Assembly (NCBI GenBank): GCA_030867875.1
Contig: JAOWCC010000019.1
Location: 78,148,861 to 78,212,860, forward strand
Source: Actinernus sp. WN-2022
Taxonomy: Eukaryota > Cnidaria > Anthozoa > Actiniaria > Actinernidae
DNA length: 64,000 bases
Direction of reading: 5' to 3'
Shown in pieces: positions 12,000 to 26,900 of this stretch (within the stretch, counting starts at the first letter, position 1; every line of letters starts with the position of its first letter). The notes under the pieces were generated by a model that worked only from the letters and a program-made list of their open reading frames with translations, ran no database searches and had not been told where the DNA came from. Position numbers and translations under genes: made by a program.

Positions 12000-14900
12000 A
12001 ACTGCCTTACTACTGGGTTAATACGCTTATACATGATTATTTTGTACTTGTAGTTTTAATATATAATTTCGAAAAAGCCTGCGTCTGGCCGCCGTACTCG
12101 TCATGAAAACCTTCTAAAGTTTGTAAATGTTAATTTTCTGAATCATGTCATCGATGCTATTTTCTTTTAGAACCACAAAACTCATGATCTTGCCATCCCC
12201 TGTCATATTTGGGGATTTTGTCAATAGGAAATTTTCGATTGGAGTCTTATTAAAACTATGATCCTTTATCAGGGACATCATTTTCTTGGTCCTCCCAAGA
12301 TGGTACCAAACAGCGGACCTGAAACGTACACCACGAGCACGTATGACACTCAGGTTCCTGTGAGGGGTCCCAAGACATGTGAATCTAATAAAGAAAACCA
12401 AGGAACCGACACGCAGAAAAAAGGGACAACCAGCACAAACCAAGGAACTGCTGCTCCGCTGGTGACGAAAGATGGAAACAAAGAGAAAAAAGAGGGTGGA
12501 AGAAGGTGAAAACAAAGAGCTTTATTAGTACTCACACCCCTAAGTCTAAGACTGTTTTAAACAAATTATAAATGACAAGGTGTGATGTGTGTATCTTGCT
12601 GAAGCCTGTACTGAATGTTTGAGCTGTGGCGTGTTTTCTCAAAAGTTGTCCCGATTTATTTTCAGTTTGTCCCGATAATTTAAGCTATATCAATAATTTC
12701 CTAGTTTATAGACCCATTCGAAGAATGGTGTCACCAAGCTTTGGTTGTTAGGAAATGCTGGCACTAAAATAAGCACTGCCACTTCAGAGAGCATGCAAAA
12801 ATGAGTACATTTGTAAAATTTAAGGAGCATAGCACCAAGTGTTGCGAAGTTACCGAGGTTCCAAATAAGAGAGTTTTGTATGAGATTCAGGACGTCAGGA
12901 CTGACTAGCCTCGTTTTCGTGTTTCTTGAGAGTTTCAAACGCTTATTGCTTTGTAAGGATATATTCTTCCATTATCAAAATGCTACATGTTGCTAACACG
13001 AAATCGCTCTTTCACATAGGCTAGTTTATTCTTCAGAAAATATTGAATATCAAAATTATGCAAATTAGCGGTGGCCATTTTTCGAATGGGTCTATGTCCT
13101 ACCCATATTGGTAATGTAATACTATACAAAGCACATGGTAAGCACGTGCACAATGCATGCGGAGTGTGAGTTTATCTTAAGCTACCAATTCCCTACATTT
13201 TATTAGGATTCCCAGCAAAAAGAACCAACATCTGACTGTTATTGAGATATGCTAATTTGTGTTTTGAATTTCAAATTGTAATTATATTGATTTGACTTTA
13301 TCAAAGGTAATAGAAGAAAATTATTTGTTGATAATCATGTTGATAAGAGGAGAGTCGTCTTGCTCTTTGGAAAATAGTCATTATCTCCTTTCCCATCAAA
13401 CTATATGCTCACACTTATAGTCTGACTAAACGACTCCAGTGAAGTTTGCTGTAGGATGGCAATAACAACAGATTCTAAGTGCTACGAATAACGGCCACAT
13501 TCACTTGAAGATGCAAAATAAAAGCAGTACTTAAAAATATACACACCTTGAACATGCCCAAACGATAAGAAAGCCAAGTATGAAAGACTGCATATTGTTT
13601 GTGTCCTTGCGTATGACCACAATGCACTGCTATGGCAATGCACAAAAAAAACCGGCTCTGCTACATAAATTAGTACTGCTGGCTTGCTTGCTCACTTCAG
13701 GCTTGCTTGCTGTGGCAGCAATGAGACCAAAGCAAGAATTGAGAACAAAGAAACTCCAAAGGATTAACAGGACTGATTTTGTTGGTTTAATGTTTTATTT
13801 CTATATGGTTGTTAAAAGTTCTTGGATGCATATTTTCACATTACAAAAACAAATTCCTTTTTGCACTGTAGGGCTTGCTTTTCATTTTGAAAAATGGTGG
13901 CACATGCCTCTCCTGTTTTCCAAAAAGAAATTTGGGAGACTATTCTTGTTCTCCTGGAAAACGAAGGGGAGACCTGTTCTTAAATCTCTCTATTGAACCT
14001 TTTTATGCAAGTCTTTCAAGCTGACTTAGTAACCAGGCTTTACTTGGTTCCAGACCTCTTGATGTCAATCTTTTTTTTTCCCAACTGATCCATGATGATA
14101 AACTTTATTGGGATGGCTTAATAAGACAGATGGTTTGAGACAGACCCTTCCAAAACAAAGTTAAAATTACCACCTGAAGGAATGTTTTTTTTTAACAGCA
14201 ATTGGACACTAAATGATTTCGACATTGGCAAACCACTTGGAAAGGGTAAGTTGCTTACTATATTTGTTTGTTAAGCATCTATTTTAACTTGGGTATTGTC
14301 CCGTACATTGTGTACTCTGCTGAGGTGGTGCATCACAGTACAGTATACCCAACAATACGGTACTTGACCAACTTGAATCTTATATATCCTACAGGGAAGT
14401 TTGGAAATGTGTATTTAGCAAGAGAGAAGAAAAGTAAATATATTGTGGCACTCAAGGTTAGTTTTCATTTCAGTAATGTTGATCACTTGACTGGAGTATT
14501 CATCTTTTCTCATATTTTTACCTCAGTGGTAATTTAAAGGAACAGTGCCATGCTTAGTGCGCATGCGCGAATGTTTGAATTTTGGTTGGGTTGTCCAGAA
14601 ATCAAAAGATGGGGAGAAATTTGATACGCAAAAGAAATCCTCTTCCATCGGCTTTGCCTAAGTTTCATTTAACCTTATACCTATTTAGAATAGTAATTTA
14701 GTTTTATATCCTAGGATTTAAGATGGTGTTTTGTTCGTCTCTGTGATTTTTGCGAGTATTTTTGACTCTGAATTCAGTGCCCTTGGACGGTTCGTTGAGC
14801 GGAGGAATTAATGGCTACAGAAGAAAGCTTGTCTCCTGGTAGTTTCATCCAAAGCTTTTGAGAGGGAGACAATGAACGGCCTAGGAAACTTGGAGACAGT

Positions 14901-17900
14901 GAGAATGTAGGGGAGACATTTACTCTGCTTGTAAGATGCTGAATGTACTATGATTCGCGTGTATTTATTGAAGTGTCAACACAGCCTTCGCTCGGTACAG
15001 TTCAAGGCCTCGCTATTTAGCAAAATCAAAGTCTTTTCTTCCCCGATTTTGTAGTGGAAGTGCTCTTATAATTGTACAACAACTCATCCTAAAATCACAA
15101 AGCCCCAAAGCTATGAAGTCAGAATGTTAGTTTCCCCGTAGTTTCACTTTGCGGAACTGCAGTAGAATGGAATTATTATATTATAATACTTCACACAGAA
15201 GTTGTTTGTTTATGAGTTGGCATTGCCAAGTGGATTCCTAAACTATTGTCCCAAATACCATACATGTAGATCTTCGAAGCACTATCTCATTGTCCAGTGG
15301 GGAGTTTATACAATTCTAAATCCGGAACTTCTCAACTGATGAAAATTACAAAACTAACTCTAGATTTCGTGCTAGCGAAAATTCCAACGGTTGTTCCAGA
15401 TCAGTTGAGTTTTGATGTGACATGACATTAACAGCATGATTTTCCATTGTCTTTCTCATTATTAACAGTCATGTGTTACGCGTGCGCATTACTGTGGCAC
15501 TGTTCCTTTAAGCTGTGCTCTTGAGATCACACTGTCACGTATATGACTGTATATTAAAGCAGTAACCAAGGTGGCAGCCTTCATGTAGGTCAATCCTTGC
15601 TGACGTCATTGTCTACATTTTTGTGTCGTTAGCATAAATTAATTAAAACTTAAAGCTTCAAACAAATAACAGACAACATGTACATCAGTTGAAAGAGAAT
15701 TTTAAACTTACAAAATGTAGTTAAGGTTACCGGATACCTTGGTGGGTCTCTCGTTAATAATTATGTACTCGCATTGTTTTAAAGAACTATAGAAACCTAT
15801 ATACATATTAAAATTTTAAGCTTATGAAGTGCAGAATAGCTGAATGGATTTGTTTAAAACAAGCAATGCTAAGCCAACAAACTCAAAACTGACAAGGTTT
15901 AAAAAAGTGTTAGCAGCCTTCGGGTTAACGCATAAGAACAATAATTGAATTATTAAACTGTACAATGTCAATCAGCATATGACAGCCTAAAAAAGGGTGA
16001 GCATTTGTTAATATTTTACTTCATTCAAATGCAATTCATTCCTAAAGTTTGTCTTCAATAATGTCTGAGTCACATTATGCGGGATACTCTACAAGGAAAA
16101 ATACTTTGAATATTGCTAAACGCTCACACTCTTTTCTTTGTCAGTAACTTATCTGTCTTTTGGCCAAGTTTTATCAAAATCTGGCAAGTCTGCATACCCT
16201 ATTAATTCATTCAAAGAGAAGGGATACAAAGAAAAACCTAGTCAGAGATTTGGCGTGTAAAGTTTTGTGAACATTTTACACCTTGTCAAAGCAAATGTCA
16301 ACACTTCGAACCAACTACATGTAGCCAATAACTATGCAAGGACCCTTGGAGCTTCAAAGCACTATCGAAATTAGTGGGAAATAGGTCATATTTCATAAGA
16401 AACCTTTCGCTCTCACATAGAGCTGTTGAAACAGACCGACAGCGAGGACAAACTTTGTTAGTGTCGGTGCTTACAGTCTGACTACGTATACATCGATTTT
16501 GAGCTGTTGGAACAGACCGACAACAGGGACAAACTTTGTTGGTGTAAGCGGCGACAAATTTTAGTACTTACTGACTATGCCAATATAGAGCTGTTGGGTC
16601 AGACCGATGACTGGGACAAACTTTGTCTGTGTCACTGCCGACAAAAACCAACAAATTTTAGTATTTACAGACTATACCGATATAGAGCTGTTGTGACAGA
16701 CCAACAATGGGGACAAACTTTGTCGGTGTCAGTGCCACCAAAAACCGACAAGGAGTGCACAGAAAGCTATTGAAGGACATAAAGACCTCCCTTCGCCTTG
16801 CTCTAAATCTTCATGTGCTTTACTTTGTCCTTGGAGAGGAACTGGCAAATAGACAACTGACCTACCACCGTTCCTATGGACATATCAGATGAGATGATGA
16901 AACAAGCAGTAGAGTTGGCAAAGTACTTTGCCAGCCAAAGGGCAGTGTATGAGTAGGTTAGATGTTTCACTTTTACCTGTTACCTCGTTTTTTTATGGCA
17001 CTGCCATATTATACCAACTTCAAGATAATCTAAATACAGCAATACAGCCCCGGTTGCTTAGGAAAAACGAACAAATATTTCAAATTATATCTTTACTGAG
17101 AGGCAGGGAAAGGAAAACTCAAAACCATGTCCACTATTTTGCATGCAAATATAATCAAAAACAACAAAAAATCTTCAAAAGGGAATGTTTTTTTTTTCTA
17201 TAAAAAAATAAATAATTGAACATAAACTGAGATTCAATCAATCTTTAAGGGATCAACTGATCATTATTATAAAACACAGGAAAGGACTGGTTTCTCCAGG
17301 GCGAAATCACCAGGGATATCCCCTTTTAGATATTCCCCCTTAGGAATCATTTGTTGTTTCAAACATAAACAAAATGAAATATTGACTGATGACTTTGTTT
17401 CGATTTCAGTGCTGTAACAGTATAAATTACTGATGATTCACAGCAAGAACAAAATGCAGCAGAAGAAACCAAATTGAACCGAAAAATTATTTTGCATCGC
17501 AGTCCCTTTGTGAAGCCAAGAAATGTCAAAATAGAAAGCATTCTTTCAGCAATGCAAGAACTCAGAGTGTCGGAGGGGTGCCGTCCAACAAACTTTTGTT
17601 AAGGTAATACCCTGGCAACAGCCTGCCAGATGATGGGACTCTGACAAGTCTCCATGACTACGAATACAAAGTAGCTTTCTATCAGGAGGAGGATCTACTC
17701 GCTCGGTCAGAGGCTGCTATTTTCAGGGATGCACATCCAGATAAAGCTCCTCCTTGTAGATACTGTATATTTCACAATGAACGTCTCATTAGAAGAACTT
17801 TACAGCCTAAAACATTGAATAGGGAATCTTAAATTTATTTATTTTTAAACCGCATAAACGACATTACACATATGTGAGAGTTTCCGATTTGTTTTGGTAA

Positions 17901-20900
17901 TCTGTTTCAATAAAATCTAGTGTAGACTGGCATAGGTGGGGATCTAGCACACTGGTATAATGAACTGGAAGTCTATTAAGGTATGGTTAACGCCGTGAGA
18001 AGCGAGTAGCGGCAGCTGATGTTTCGAGCATTATCCGTTCGTCAGAGCAGACGAGTTCTGGCAAAGGGCTAACGCTTGACAGCTGCTACTCACTGAACTT
18101 AATATATTATGTTGATGCTGTTAGGGTTAGTACTAAAATTTGTTGGAGCTCAGACACTGACAAAGCTTGTCCCTATTGTCGGTCTGTCCCAACAGCTCTA
18201 TATCGATGTAGTCTGTAAGTACTAAAATTTGTCTGAGTTGACACCAACAAAGTTTGTCCCCGTTGTCGGTCTGTCTCAACAGCTCTACATGACCAGTATA
18301 TTGGTGTAGTCTGTAAGTACTAGCCAAGGTATCATACAAGCAGTATATTAATATTTTATCACCAAATATTGCCATGTCATGGTGACGTCATGTGGTGATC
18401 TGCAACACCAATAAACCCCCCTGAAGTTGAAGGTTGTTCTTCACTGCCTTTTGCATGTTATTCAAACCACAAGCCTTTGTTGCTGTCCATGAGCTCAATC
18501 CTCCTTGCTTTACCTAATTCCTACTTATCGTTTCCTTCCTTTTTTGGTCCAGGGTTTGCTTTATGTTTTACCCAAGGACTTTGCCTTTCTCTTTTGGATT
18601 TCTCCATAGAAACGATTGATAATAAAAACAATCTGCACACTTGTTATTTCGAAGAAGTGCAATTAAATTACTCGGATAACAGCTCCCGGATGTAGTTTGC
18701 TGTTAAAAGTCCATGGGGTGCCCGTGGCACGTATAGGGATTATAATGCCTCTGATTAATTTCGTTTCCTTCTAAATACATTTTTTTCTAAATATCTTGCA
18801 AGCTTTTATATCTTTTGAAGTAATGTGTTTTCTAAATAATTTGTAGAACAATCAATAAACCTTCCAAATAATCAAAAAAAAAAAAAAAAAACATGCGTTG
18901 AAGGTATCAGGTAACCTTAATCACCGAAAATTTGAGATTGATATATAAATATTTACAGAGAAATTGACTAAGTTTTCAAAACTGTAAAATGGGCTCAGGA
19001 TGGCACATACATGTACATTCTTCGTATAAAATATTGAGATTTTAAAATGCACATTCCTCAAAATATATATCATATCAGTGATTACTGAGTGTGACAATCT
19101 CTAAGTTTTGATTTATGGACTTTTTTTGTTTGAAGTTTGATGCATGCAAGCTAATGAGGAAAAAATGTAAAGATTTGAATTCCTATACAATCATGTACTC
19201 TGTTTCACCTCATGAGCTGCACCATTTCTGTATTTTAAGGGGCAATAAAATCTGAGCATCTTCTAACAAAGTGATTTATTTAGGTTTTATTCAAGTCCCA
19301 GTTGCAGAAATCAAATGTAGAGCATCAGTTGAGAAGAGAAATTGAAATTCAGTCACATCTCAGGTAAGCTAGCTAGCACAGGGCAGGACTTTCAAAACCA
19401 GCCGGTAGCCGGCGGAGCTAAAAAATTGGCAGAGGTACATCAGTGGTTATTTTCTCTTCATAACAGACAATGAAAAATTGGTTTACTTTTAGCCTTTTCT
19501 ACTCAAAAATATTTTGAAATCCCTGTAAGAGTTTCAAAGCTAATTGAATTGAGTAGAAGGCTCAAAGGAAATAGTACTACTCTTCCCAGTAAACTGCAAC
19601 AAGTTTTTTTACAGCCCCTGTGATGTGAATGGTCTGTACCACGTGATCACTGTTTGGCATACCGCTGGTAGAGATTTTTGTGTGGCAGCGTGAGAAAAGC
19701 GACGTGTTCTACATTGTAGACAAAGAATGTCTTGTTGTAGACACATTGTAGACCAGTTTGACATTTCAAAACTGCAGAAAGAATGACTGAGGTCTTAAAA
19801 TATGAACTACCACACCTTAAATCTTAAAAATAATATCTCAGATGAATTAGCAAAATATTTCCTCCAGTTACCTTAAAAGTTAAGCCACGTTATGTGGTAC
19901 TTCAACTACGTTTAGTTATAAACTCCAGAACTCAAAGAAGAGCAAGAAGTTGGAATGCTTAATGTTTTCGTTCTTTAAATAATGTGATTGGTTCTTAGTC
20001 AGGCTCCGGTTATACTAATTATAGTTGCACAGTAAATTAAAGTGGTTTTTATCAGGAAACATGGAAGTCGAGCTGGGCCTAGCCTGTGTTGCATCCAAAC
20101 TGAACCCTGGTTAAGTCTGTCTGCTTGTTCTAGAGTCCCATTCAACTGTCACCAGTGCTACTTGCAGCTAATTTACATTTGAAAATAGCCAGTCAGAAGA
20201 TGTGCAAGAAAAAGCATTATTTTTTAAAAGCCAATCAGAACGCATACTGAAATCAAGGTAATTTGATGGGGGTCTAAAACAAGCTTAATTCCATCAAGCT
20301 GTTTTCAGTATTGGCAACTAAATTATTGAATATTCTACTAAATCCCCCTATGTGAAGAAAGCCAATTCAACATTTTTGAAAAATCAAGATTATAATGTCA
20401 TCGACTGAGATGTCGTCAAATTTAATTTCACCTCTAAATTGCCATAAAAATAATTGTCCAAATTTTGTATGAAGAATGATGAAAAGAGTGAAATGTAGCC
20501 TGTGTACAGCCGTCAGTCTCCCCTCGAAACTCGGGAAGGGACGTCTGTGCTACACTGTCGTTAATCGTGTTCCGACATAATTTTGCATAAATTACATCTC
20601 GATTGCCATTGGCCGAGAAACACTAGATGGGACACATTGTAGATTTCAGATTGTTCATTTCCTATTGTTAATGGCAATGCAAGCGACAAAGAGGGAGGAC
20701 GCGCTGGGAAGCGTGGGAAACAAAATAAATTCCCTCCTTCAATAGCCTATACACAGACCTCCGTTATCCCTTCAAAGGAAGGGATTTGGAGATCTTTCTT
20801 TCCTCAAGGAAGTGGAAGATTGGATGAATTCGTGATTTTGAGAACCACGAGAACTTTGAGGTTTGAGAAGTCGTGCTCGTACTAGCAACTCGCCTGACCG

Positions 20901-23900
20901 CTGAGGCTATTGATATTGCTTCTCACAGGTTGATCGTCTTCCACAGCCATTCGCTTTGCAAAAAGACCTTGAACATGGACTTTCTTTTCGTTTTGAAGAA
21001 CTAGACGATATCTGAAGAAGAATTTTGTTTGTTCCCTGCAAATTCTTTCAAACTTCCTAGGCACTTTCTGCATATACCACAGGCTTCCCAGACTTGACGT
21101 ATATTTCCCGCTTATTAGTCTGTTGGGTTACCTGTGGTTTATCGATTAGTTTCATAACGATCTCAGAAGAGTTTAAGTAATTGCTTCGTGTGAATTCTCT
21201 TTTCCGATTCCTACGAAATGAATCTTCAATAATAAAAGATTGATACTTAATGAAGTTGTGTGAGTGGTTTTTTGGCGATTTGGGGCCTTCTAAAGAAGTT
21301 TATTAGGATTCGAAATTTTGGCCGATGCTCTAACGAAATTTACAAGGTAGGCAAGTCGACCTCGCCAAAGCACAGACTTACCTCAAAGATCACCCAAAAA
21401 TCGGCACTTTTCTTCCTCGCTCGCTATTCAGCTTTCGGCACAGGAGGGAATAGTTATCAAGCAATATCTGACCAGAGATTTAGGAAAATCAATCAAATTT
21501 ATCATCGCCAAACGGCCTCCTCGAGACCCAAAAAGCGCGACCTTCCAATGATCTTTAAGAACCAGAATGACCAAAGTGGTCCAAAATTTTCCCAACCCTA
21601 CCCAAAACGATGCAAATCGCCTTTTTTCATGGGGGAACCCCAAGCGTGAAATTATACAAAACTGGCGGTTACAGACTACTTTTGAATTTGGAACTCGCCA
21701 ATCAGAGGACCAAGACAGTGGGCTGGGGTCTTCACCGAGTGTTATGACAGTTCCACGCGAGAAATTTTCGCGAGTTGCAAATTCAAAATTAGTCTGTAAC
21801 CGCCAGTTTCGTTAAAAGGCCTAGTAATGGCCTCTCTGATTGGCGATATATTTGTTTCCGTTCCTTGAGCGAAAGTATAATTTTACGCTCGAGGGTCCCC
21901 CATCAAAAAAGACGATTTGCATCATTTTGGGTAGGGTCGGGAAAATTTGGGACCACTTTGGTCATTCTGGTTCTTACAGATCATTGGAAGGTCGCGCTTT
22001 TTGGGTCTCGAGGAGGCGTTGTCGATGATAAATTTGATTGATTTTCCTAAATCTCTGGTCAGATGTTGCTTGATAACTATTCCCTCCTGTGCCGAAAGCT
22101 GAATAGCGAGCGAGGAAGAAAAGTGCCGATTTTTGGGTGATCTTTGAGGTAAATCTGTGCTTTGGCGAGGTCGACTTGCCTACCTTGTAAATTTTGTTAG
22201 AGCCTCGGCCAACGGTCAAAATTTCGAATCCTAATAAACTGCTTTAGAAGGCCCCAAATCACCAAAAAACCACTCTCACAACTTCATTAAGTAGCAATCT
22301 TTTATTATTGAAGATTCTTTTCGTAGGAATCTGAAAAGAGAATTCACACGAAGCAATTATTTAAACTCTTCTGAGATCGTTATGAAACTAATCGATAAAC
22401 CACAGGTAACCCAACAGACTAATAAGCGGGAAATATACGTCGAGTCTGGGAAGCCTGTGCATATACATGTATGTTGAGGCCAACTTTTCACTTGCAATTC
22501 GAGAGAAATAATTTCTTCCCAGACTTCAAATGCAGCAGTTCCATGAACGATATTCTTATCATTTTTTTCTCTATTAACCGAACACAGGACACAAAATGAC
22601 ATACATGTAGCAATTCGTCTTAATACAATTTCAAACCAGTGTAAATGGAGCTCGGATTTTCCCACGGAGCCAGAACTAAGGTCAACATAACCGCTAAGCC
22701 AATCAGCATCTGGTTATAGCATTCCTGTAACTATCCACGTGACCTAGAACACGATTGACTCATCCATAGTACATACCTCCTTTTCCTTCCTTTGAAGGGA
22801 TTACAGAGGTCTGTGTACAGGCTAAGTGAAATGATGTTTGAACAAGTGTTTTCACCCCCATCTAGGCCCAGCATGAGTTTGTTTGCCGAGGTTTCTGACC
22901 ATTTATTTCATAGGCACAAGAATATTCTTCGCTTGCATGGCTATTTTTATGATGCAACAAGGGTGTACCTTATACTTGAGTATGCACCAAAGGGAGAATT
23001 ATACAAAGAACTACAAAAATGTCAAAGATTTGATGAGAAAAGAACTGCCCATGTAAGTATGGTGGCTAAAATGACAAAACACTGACATTAATGTAAAGTT
23101 GGTTTGGAATTATGATAGGCATATTAAGGTCTCGATAAAGGTTAAAAATGGAAAAGTTTTTAAAATGCATTTTTTTGTGCAAATTCTAAATCTAAAATCC
23201 CTAATCTTTAAGCATCACAAAAATTTAAAGCCTTGAAAATGTGACTTTCTGATTTCCCGCTAAAAAAGGAGCAAAAAATGATTTGACAGCTGCTGTCATT
23301 CACTGGACATGTTATTTCATTCTCGCTATCCTGTGATTTTCTGTGCTACTTTTCATTCGCTATAAATTAAATTAATAAAAAAATTGTTTAAAAGCGTAGA
23401 AATATATACAACATCTACGCTTTTAACATTTGTTCAAAACGGATTAAATATATACGTTCTTCATTTCAAGACCTTTAAAACGGTATATAGTACGTCTATG
23501 ACTGGCTTTAATTCCGACGTTGCAAGAGCGTTTTTCCGAAATGATACATCGAACCTTTATCAAGACCTTAAATAAATGATAATCATGATTATGGTTACCA
23601 TATGTGTTAGCCTATTTTAATTAGTAACTAAAAAAATAAGTTAATGAATCAGATGTGAATACTGAATTTCTTTTTCTATCATATAGTATATTCGGCAACT
23701 TGCAGATGCACTAGAATATTGTCACTCCAAGAAAGTAATTCACAGAGACATTAAACCTGAAAACCTGCTCCTCACTTTGAGGGTAAGTAGAACTTGAAAA
23801 CTTGTTTGTCCCACTCATACAAAATCTGCTCTAGTGACTGAAGCATATAAGCACAAGCCTATTTCAGAAATGGAAGCCTCACTTGCATGCAGCTATATTC

Positions 23901-26900
23901 ATTTGCTAAATAAGGGACTCATAATGAGCATTTTGATGGATTTGTTTTTCTGTTTGTACCGGTACATTTATCTGGTTTTCACTTAATTGTCTAACATATA
24001 ATTAAGCGATAGAAGCAGTTCAAGCATGTAATTATAATGAGGAAACATTCCATTGTTTCTGCTTCCGTCAAGCTTATGCTTGTGTTAATTCTTTTCACTT
24101 ATAGGCTATAGCTACATAATTTTATATTAACATACGGTAATTTCCTTACAATACACTTAACTCTACTTCCATCACTAGTGTAAACCAGGCTTCAGAGAAA
24201 CAGTCTCTCTGCAAAGTATGTGCATGGTCAGTCCTGAATGTATTCATGTGGTGTTGTTTTAGTTATATGACAGCTAGAGTTTATTGTTCACCAGGGAGAC
24301 ATCAAAATTGCTGATTTTGGGTGGTCAGTCCATACACCATCTTCAAGGTATTTATTAACACCCTATCCTACAATCATATTTTATCTCATTACTATGTGGC
24401 AGTTTGTAATTAATAATTATAATATTAAAACAGGGCAACTCATAAATAATGGTTCACATGCTGGTAGAATATAAACTGGGCTATAATTAACATATCCAGT
24501 CATTTTTTTCAGGCGCACAACACTGTGTGGAACACTTGACTACCTCCCGCCTGAAATGATTGAAGGCAAGATGCATGACGAGAAGGTATCCACACATTTT
24601 TGTCCATTATAAACAAGACCCTTTCAGCTTGCCTGTTTGTTGCCCCATTTAAGACCACATGACTTTTCCCTTGAGTAGTGCATTTTTGTTTTTCTGTATC
24701 CCAAGAGGAAATGTACGAATTTCTATAATTGGAAAACAAAGCACTGAATCCTCTGGAGAACTATCACATGATCTGAAATGGGGCAACAAACAGGCAAGCT
24801 GAAAGGATCTATTGGCATCCAAATTAATTTATTTAAGATCAACATTAATTTAATATAACTATACATCCAAGTTGAAATTTGGCAGAATGAGAAATGGCTG
24901 TGGGAAAATGAGCAAGTGTTTCCACTGCTACTTCAAGTTCTCCCAAACTTCCACATTCAAGTGTTTCAATCTATAACTCTTTTGAAAACAAAGAAAAATG
25001 TTTTTTATAATTTCCTTTGTAAAATTACTCAACATCACAAGTACAGAACAGGATTTCAAATGCTCATTAAATTTGATAATCAAAACCTAAATTATCCCAA
25101 CTAGCTGAAGAAAGCGTACAACTTATGGTACTGGAGGTGGTATGTTTTCATAGAGGTTTAGAAAACTTCTTTCAACCAATCGGAGTTTGTTATATATAAT
25201 AATTATGGTGTTATTTTATAATAAAGATGTAAAATAGCAAAACCTGTAAATAAAAATGTGACCTACACAATATCAGGGCTGGAAATTTAAGAAGTCTGGT
25301 TGCATTTTTGCAACTAGATAAAACAAAATAGTTGCAAAAAAATTGCAACAATAGTTAACAAAAATTCAGTCACAAAATAAAAGCTGTGCCTGCAATGCAG
25401 TTTGAACAGAAAATTATATCACAGTCTGGTGGATAGTTCAGCGGATGTGTAACCATAAAATACTACGCCTGCAATACATGTACTTCTTTTTAACATACTA
25501 CCACTCTAATGGCAGCCAGTTTTGCTCGCAAATGAACATTTATGAAGTGTAGGGTACGATTTTGAGAAATTATGTAAAATCTCATTCTTAAACAATAGAA
25601 ACATCTGTTTTCATTATACTTGTGATTTAGTCACAATTCTGCAACTGGATGAAAAATTCTAGTCACAAAACGAAAAATCATATAGTCACATTTGTGACCA
25701 TATCAATCGGTTGCAATTTCCAGCCCTGAATATGGTAGGATGTAGTTTCCTTGGCTGCAAAAACCTACATAGTGTCTGTCATTTGTAAATTAAGAGATTA
25801 TCATGCATCTGCAATTTATTTACTTTTCCTTCAAAAAATCGTTGCCTAATATTCAGACAGAAATAATTATTTTTCCAAATTGAAGGCCACTATTGATAAA
25901 CTTCCCAAACAATCAAATTTTTTTTCTTAAAAGTAAGCACTCAAAGGTTTATAGTCATAACCATTAGGCAGGGATGGTATAATGGCTGACCGTATGTTAA
26001 TGCACCTCGGAAATCACTGATCAATTCATTCTACTTTATTTGCATCCATGTTAGGGCATTCTTGTCCATGGTTCACATGTCCTTGAAAAGTCCTTGTATT
26101 TTGACAGATTGGGTTTTCTGATCCTTCAAAAAACCTTTGTTTTACCAATTGTAAACTCCTTGAACTTTGTTGAAACCTACTTGGATAAAGACAGTAAAAC
26201 AACCTCATTCTTGCTTCCAAAAGATAAATAGAGCAGCACTGAATGATTCATCGTGCAAACAAGTCAAAGAAATAATGGTCTAACATTGGATCAAATTTTG
26301 AAGTATAATTTTGAAGTCATTATTAATGTGTGATCTGTGGAAAACAAGTCCTTGAAAAGACAGTGTGGATTGTCTTTAAAAAGTCCTTGAAGAAAAAGTT
26401 GTGAAGTCTCTAGGAACAATGTTGTCTGTCTTTACAAATTTGCACTGCAATTTGAATCAGTTTGTCAAAAAAAAAGTAAATTAAAACCGTTTGTTGTACC
26501 CTTCAGGTTGACCTTTGGAGTCTAGGAGTATTGTGTTACGAGTTCTTGGTTGGAAAACCACCTTTCGAAGCAGATGGACACAATGAAACTTACCGTCGCA
26601 TCTCAAAGGTAAATCAGATTTAGGGGGTGATTACATGAGACTGGTACCAACTTGGACCGGTATGATACTGTTTTATACAATGATATTGGGACGGAAATAC
26701 TGACTCTTTACATGATCTGAGGCAGGAATGAATAATCCACTTAGGCTTTTACCTTATAATTAATAAATCTTGGACCAGTCTAAAGTTAGCCTGGGAAACC
26801 AGCCGACTCTTATCGCTCCCTACTCAAGAAAGAGATGTCTGGGCAGCGAGGCAGAAAATTCCATACTGATGACGTAGCAGATAGCCATTTCATGATGCAT

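Noticed and set aside
13580..13996. 138-codon open frame in Aurora intron 2
   Set aside because: Hydrophobic, low-information sequence with no family match, lying wholly in an intron of a well-supported gene.
21260..21649. 129-codon frame in the inverted arm, partly mirrored at 21974-22219
   Set aside because: The mirror follows from the arms being inverted copies; no transposase signature was found.
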